NCBI GenBank assembly: GCA_023653785.1
Contig: JAMKCH010014123.1
Span: forward strand, 1-64,000
Direction: 5' to 3'
Source of the DNA: Ophioderma brevispina
Taxonomy: Eukaryota; Echinodermata; Ophiuroidea; Amphilepidida; Ophiodermatidae
Length of the DNA: 64,000 bases
The first letter of the stretch is position 1. Each line of letters starts with the position of its first letter. A model generated the notes under the pieces. It made no database searches. It saw only the letters and a list, made by a program, of their open reading frames with translations, and had not been told where the DNA came from. A program made the translations under genes and the position numbers. Of the stretch, positions 60,453-64,000 are shown one piece after another.

Positions 60453-62298
60453 TGTCATGGTCTTTGTCAAACAAATTTCATTTTATTTACTTAAGGAAAT
60501 AAAAGGTAAATAAATTGGTTCATTTTTGGACAGGTGGACTATTTTCTTAGCGTATTTGCACAGTTAGCCTGCCACCGATGTGTAACAATCCCTCAAATCC
60601 TTCCGCTATTCCGGTTATTGTCCGAGGAGCAAATTTGGGAAATTTTCGAGACACACGATTCCAGGCGACCGGCAGCGATGTCACGTCGACATGTTGCTCC
60701 AATTCACGTCATATTTTAATTTAAAACCATTCTTGGCATAGTTTGTTATACATTTAATCTCCGTTCCGCAAAAGGAAGCGGTATTAACCGGAGTTAGGTG
60801 GTAATGATTTTATTCTATGTTGGGCCGCAATGGTCATTTAGTGTTGTGAATACCGGGCTGGATGGAATTGTGGGATGGTCGATGACAATCCGGGAGGTTA
60901 ACCAGACCAGGACCATCGTCTTAGTCAGCCATGTATTAAATGGACTTTCAGCTGGGGAGTGAACTTACAGAAACACCGAAAAACCCAATCTCTCAACTGG
61001 GACCAGTAATCACCGTAGCCTTCAAACTCCATAGCTGAAAATTCCACCCCCCTTCATACAACACCGTAATACTGTCGTTTAACGCAATTTCACCTGGCCG
61101 TACAAGAATCGTCTGACTCTGAGGTTATCTGGCGAAGTGATTGTGATCTTAACGCTATTTTGTGTCGTCGTTCCCAAAGATCATACGCAGTGGTACTTGC
61201 ATGCAAGGTGGGGGCGGTGTGGTTGGGTAGGCGTTTTTCCCAGCAACTCCATGATTCGCACATAGCACCTCAGTACTCATCTGCTTAAGCTGGGTTCAAT
61301 CAAAATGTAGTACTGATTAAAGGTTTTCTGCACTCGGTACTTGGTCAATTGTATTAAATATTTGTATTCAAGTGTGCAGTAATATTTCTAATCACATTCA
61401 AGTTGAGAGCCATCTTTACCATTAATAATTTTGGCTGGCAAATTTGAAATTAGTTTTCTTGGAAGAAAGAATTTTAAATATAAGCGGTGTTTAAGATTAT
61501 TTGATTTAGATTCAAGATTAAAATTTTGACATCATTGATGGCCATGTATTGAGGTAATAATATTTCCTTTGTCTTTCCAAGTTAATGACAAGAGTATTGC
61601 TTGTCTTGTATCCATCAAACTGATGACTGAATTGAATGAATGTTATAAAATGAGCAATTTGAAGATTCCCATGAGATTTGCCAAGCATTAACTTCAAACA
61701 AAAGTGAATCAGGTATAGGTAGCCAACTTGTCATATTTCAATATTTGTAGGTTTTTACTCAAGGGAATTGCGTATAAATCTATAACTAAACACTGGGCTG
61801 GCAATTACTACCTGATAATTGTGATGATAATTCACCATTGATTTGAATTTATATTATGGAAATTTATTTTGTTGAGTTAATGGAAAGAATTTTGTGTTGT
61901 GCCACGCCATGTGATGAAATTCGGCACCCACGATGAAAGAACTGCTTGTCCTGGAACCGTTGGTGCAGGATGCTAAATTTATCCTGAGCTGTTTTCATGT
62001 TGAACAAAATAATACAGAATATAATGCTGTCATTTGATTATGAACAAATAAACACATTTTGAATTATAATTTGAAACAGTGAAACAAGCCATAGGTAGAT
62101 GTATTTTGAAATGGATTACCTATCAACTGTCCTAAAGCAAAGAAAGATGGTCTCTTTGATTTATCATGAAATAAATTGATAATTTGTTTGTCATAAAAAC
62201 TGTTATATTTGTGATTTATAAGTGTGATCCCCTTTTGTTACAAAAGGTTCTAGTACAGTAGATTGGGACCTTTGGTCGATTTTCCCAGGAAATTGACA
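60453..62298 (+). repeat. 3' LTR (1846 bp)
   Basis: Copy of 52126-54027 with the same TGTCA/TGACA ends. It is shorter because of many small deletions. Confidence 0.9.
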
Positions 62299-62869
62299 CT
62301 CTGCTAAGTTTGGTGGGGAAATGGTGACGGGGAAAATGTAACAGTCCGCAACCATCATTTATGGACACCTCATTGAACCAAGGAAACATGGGGAGATCCA
62401 ATAGAGTCTGCAAAAGCTCAACAATGGTACAGATGCTTATAATGAAATAGAATATCGCCATGTTGTTTCTTTGTTGCAATGGCCCAGAGATAATTCAAAT
62501 TTGTAATATTGCTAGGTTGACAAAATTCTGTCAACATTTGGCTGTTTAAAAGCATGGCCCCACACACACATGGAGGAATCACCCAAACTTATAAGCCTAT
62601 GGAGATTAAGATAGGTCTATATTCATAACAGCACAAATAATTAAGCTTGCTGATACACATTTTTGTGGGGGCCCTCAAAGGGTCATATTAAGGCTTTTTT
62701 TTTGGTATATGTTAAACAAGGCGGTTATCGAACCACAAGTCTCGCTGCTTCGGCTTAATTGTAAGACAAAAAGCAAGCTACCAGAGTGCAACTGTGCGAG
62801 TCCAGGTGTCCCAAAAAAGTTGTTGAAACAGATAAACTCCAATCTTTGATAATAGTTTTTTACTCCCAC
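62299..62869. other. No gene seen
   Basis: Right flank of the LTR element. A GTAACAGTCCGCAACC motif at about 62338 matches the motif cluster left of the element. Confidence 0.4.
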
Positions 62870-63395
62870 TATTCATTTTACACCACCCTAGGGGTCACAA
62901 CATTTCATTGTTGGGATATTCATCTTGCAAGTTGAGTGAAACCCACCACGAGCATAAGGCGGAGATGTTTAGGAGTAGCACCCCTTGTTTTTGCATTTAT
63001 AGTATTCTTACTTCCTGCTCTTCATTTGACACCACCCCAGGAGGTCACAACATGTTACATTGTGGAGATATTAATCATGAGAAGTCCTCAGCAAGAGCAT
63101 AACGAAGATGTTTAGGAGTAGCACACCCGAGGTTTGCATTTTGAAGTATTCTATACCTCTCACTCTTTCATTTACACCACCATAGAGGTCACAACATCTT
63201 CCGTTGAGGAGATATTAATCTTTGAAAAGTCCCAACCATAATATAACCAAGAGATGGTTAGGAGAGCACCCCCGGGTTTGCATTCTAGAGTATTTCTTTA
63301 TTTACTGCTTTTTCATTTGACAACACCCCCCGGGGCCACAAATTTCCATTTGTAGATTATTAATATGAAAAGTCATGCAAAAATACCTTAAAAGT
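62870..63395. repeat. Tandem array, unit about 145 bp, four copies
   Basis: TTCATTT-ACACCACC starts at 62872, 63021, 63167 and 63312, giving spacings of 149, 146 and 145. Each unit then has GGTCACAACAT, GGAGATATTAATC, AAGTCC, GATGTTTAGGAGTAGCAC and GTTTGCATTxTAGAGTATT. The fourth copy is incomplete. Confidence 0.85.
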
Positions 63396-64000
63396 TCACC
63401 TAAATTTAGTAAAATATGAAACAATTATTCAATTGGCAACACCATTTTTGAAAAAAATATATGACCCCACATTTTAAATTGCAGTTGCCCTACGGGGTCC
63501 AGAAAGTGGTGAATGGCGCATTTTGCGTAATTTCACATTTTCCAAGAATGTAAACCGGCTGGCAACCCAAAAGACAACCAGGAGTAGAAAAACCATTTCA
63601 ATGGAAACAGGGCAGATCTAGCTATATATATTGATGTTAAACCTTTGTTGGGGTTTTTTTTAATCCCCCCCCACCCTTTGATAAGTCTTCTTGTTTTGTA
63701 CACATTTTGTTACACCACCAAACACACAACCAAGATACTGCCAAATAAACAATGCGACCTATTTAGTGCTAAGTGGGTAAACAAACTCCTGAATCAATTC
63801 TTTTTGAAGGTGTATAATTTCACACTGACCATTGAAAACCTGAGCAAATTTGGCTGAAAGCGACCAAGCCTTTAGCATTAGTTGCAATTTTAAAAATCAA
63901 GAATTGCCCCGTAAGCTGGCCACATGCATTTGACCACCAATTATATTCACACAACAGATGTTACCATATAAGAGTCTCATGTAGCGAAGGAATTTTGCAT
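63396..64000. other. No gene seen
   Basis: AT-rich end of the window. The 70-codon frame at 63645-63857 has no known domain. Confidence 0.4.

Larger units (their letters stand above)
52126..62298 (+). mobile_element. Ty3/Gypsy LTR retrotransposon, Gmr1-like domain order (complete but dead)
   Basis: Two LTRs of about 1.9 kb, each starting TGTCA and ending TGACA, frame a 6.4 kb interior. The interior carries, in order, gag-like capsid text, a poorly preserved protease interval, integrase with a chromodomain-type tail, reverse transcriptase and RNase H. Integrase upstream of RT is the reverse of the usual Gypsy order and matches the Gmr1-like group described from deuterostomes. All ORFs are broken by stops and frameshifts. 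No target-site duplication is visible: the flanks read TCATG on the left and CTCTG on the right. The primer-binding site is not recognisable. A poly-G-ended repeat is nested between the 5' LTR and gag. Confidence 0.8.

Noticed and set aside
52116..62303. Target-site duplication of the LTR element
   Set aside because: The five bases on the left (TCATG) and right (CTCTG) do not match, so none is claimed.

Overview
This 64 kb window is nuclear DNA from an animal, most likely a marine invertebrate deuterostome such as an echinoderm or hemichordate. It is AT-rich and intron-bearing, and contains tRNA-derived SINEs, several non-LTR retrotransposon families and many TTAA-flanked MITEs. It also holds a Ty3/Gypsy element with integrase upstream of reverse transcriptase, an order known from deuterostomes. 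No bacterial operons, rRNA, intact tRNA or CRISPR are visible. The lineage call is an inference from repeat types.

Region by region. 0.5-6 kb is a graveyard of retroelement pieces: a CR1-like LINE, a second type of reverse transcriptase on the minus strand, a cysteine-rich CXC-like fragment and a Jockey-like LINE tail. 6.9-9.2 kb holds a TTAA MITE and a fold-back element. 8.9-22.7 kb is a head-to-tail duplication of a unit of about 6.86 kb. Each unit carries a SINE, a nested pair of TTAA MITEs, a repeat ending in a hairpin, two exons of a C2H2 zinc-finger gene on the minus strand, a hAT-like MITE and a LINE fragment. 22.7-28.5 kb has no convincing gene. 28.56-30.3 kb is a degenerate minisatellite field with a MITE nested in it. 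31.8-36.8 kb holds more MITEs, a clustered GTAACACGCGTTAC motif and two minus-strand SINEs. 38.9-47.4 kb contains LINE pieces and a broken DDE transposase that has itself been hit by a TTAA MITE. 49.6-51.5 kb carries a recurring GTTGCGGACGTTAC motif. 52.1-62.3 kb is one LTR retrotransposon with LTRs of about 1.9 kb. 62.87-63.4 kb is a short array with a unit of about 145 bp.

The only host-type gene supported is the two-exon zinc-finger gene, present once per duplicated unit. Its splice sites, intron phase and reading frame fit together. The last exon is open in the second unit and broken by one base in the first. The upstream exon is open in the first unit and broken in the second. Nearly every other coding trace is a transposable-element remnant. 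Single-base indels are very common in the duplicated flanks, the LTRs and the element ORFs, so part of the apparent decay may be uncorrected sequencing error.
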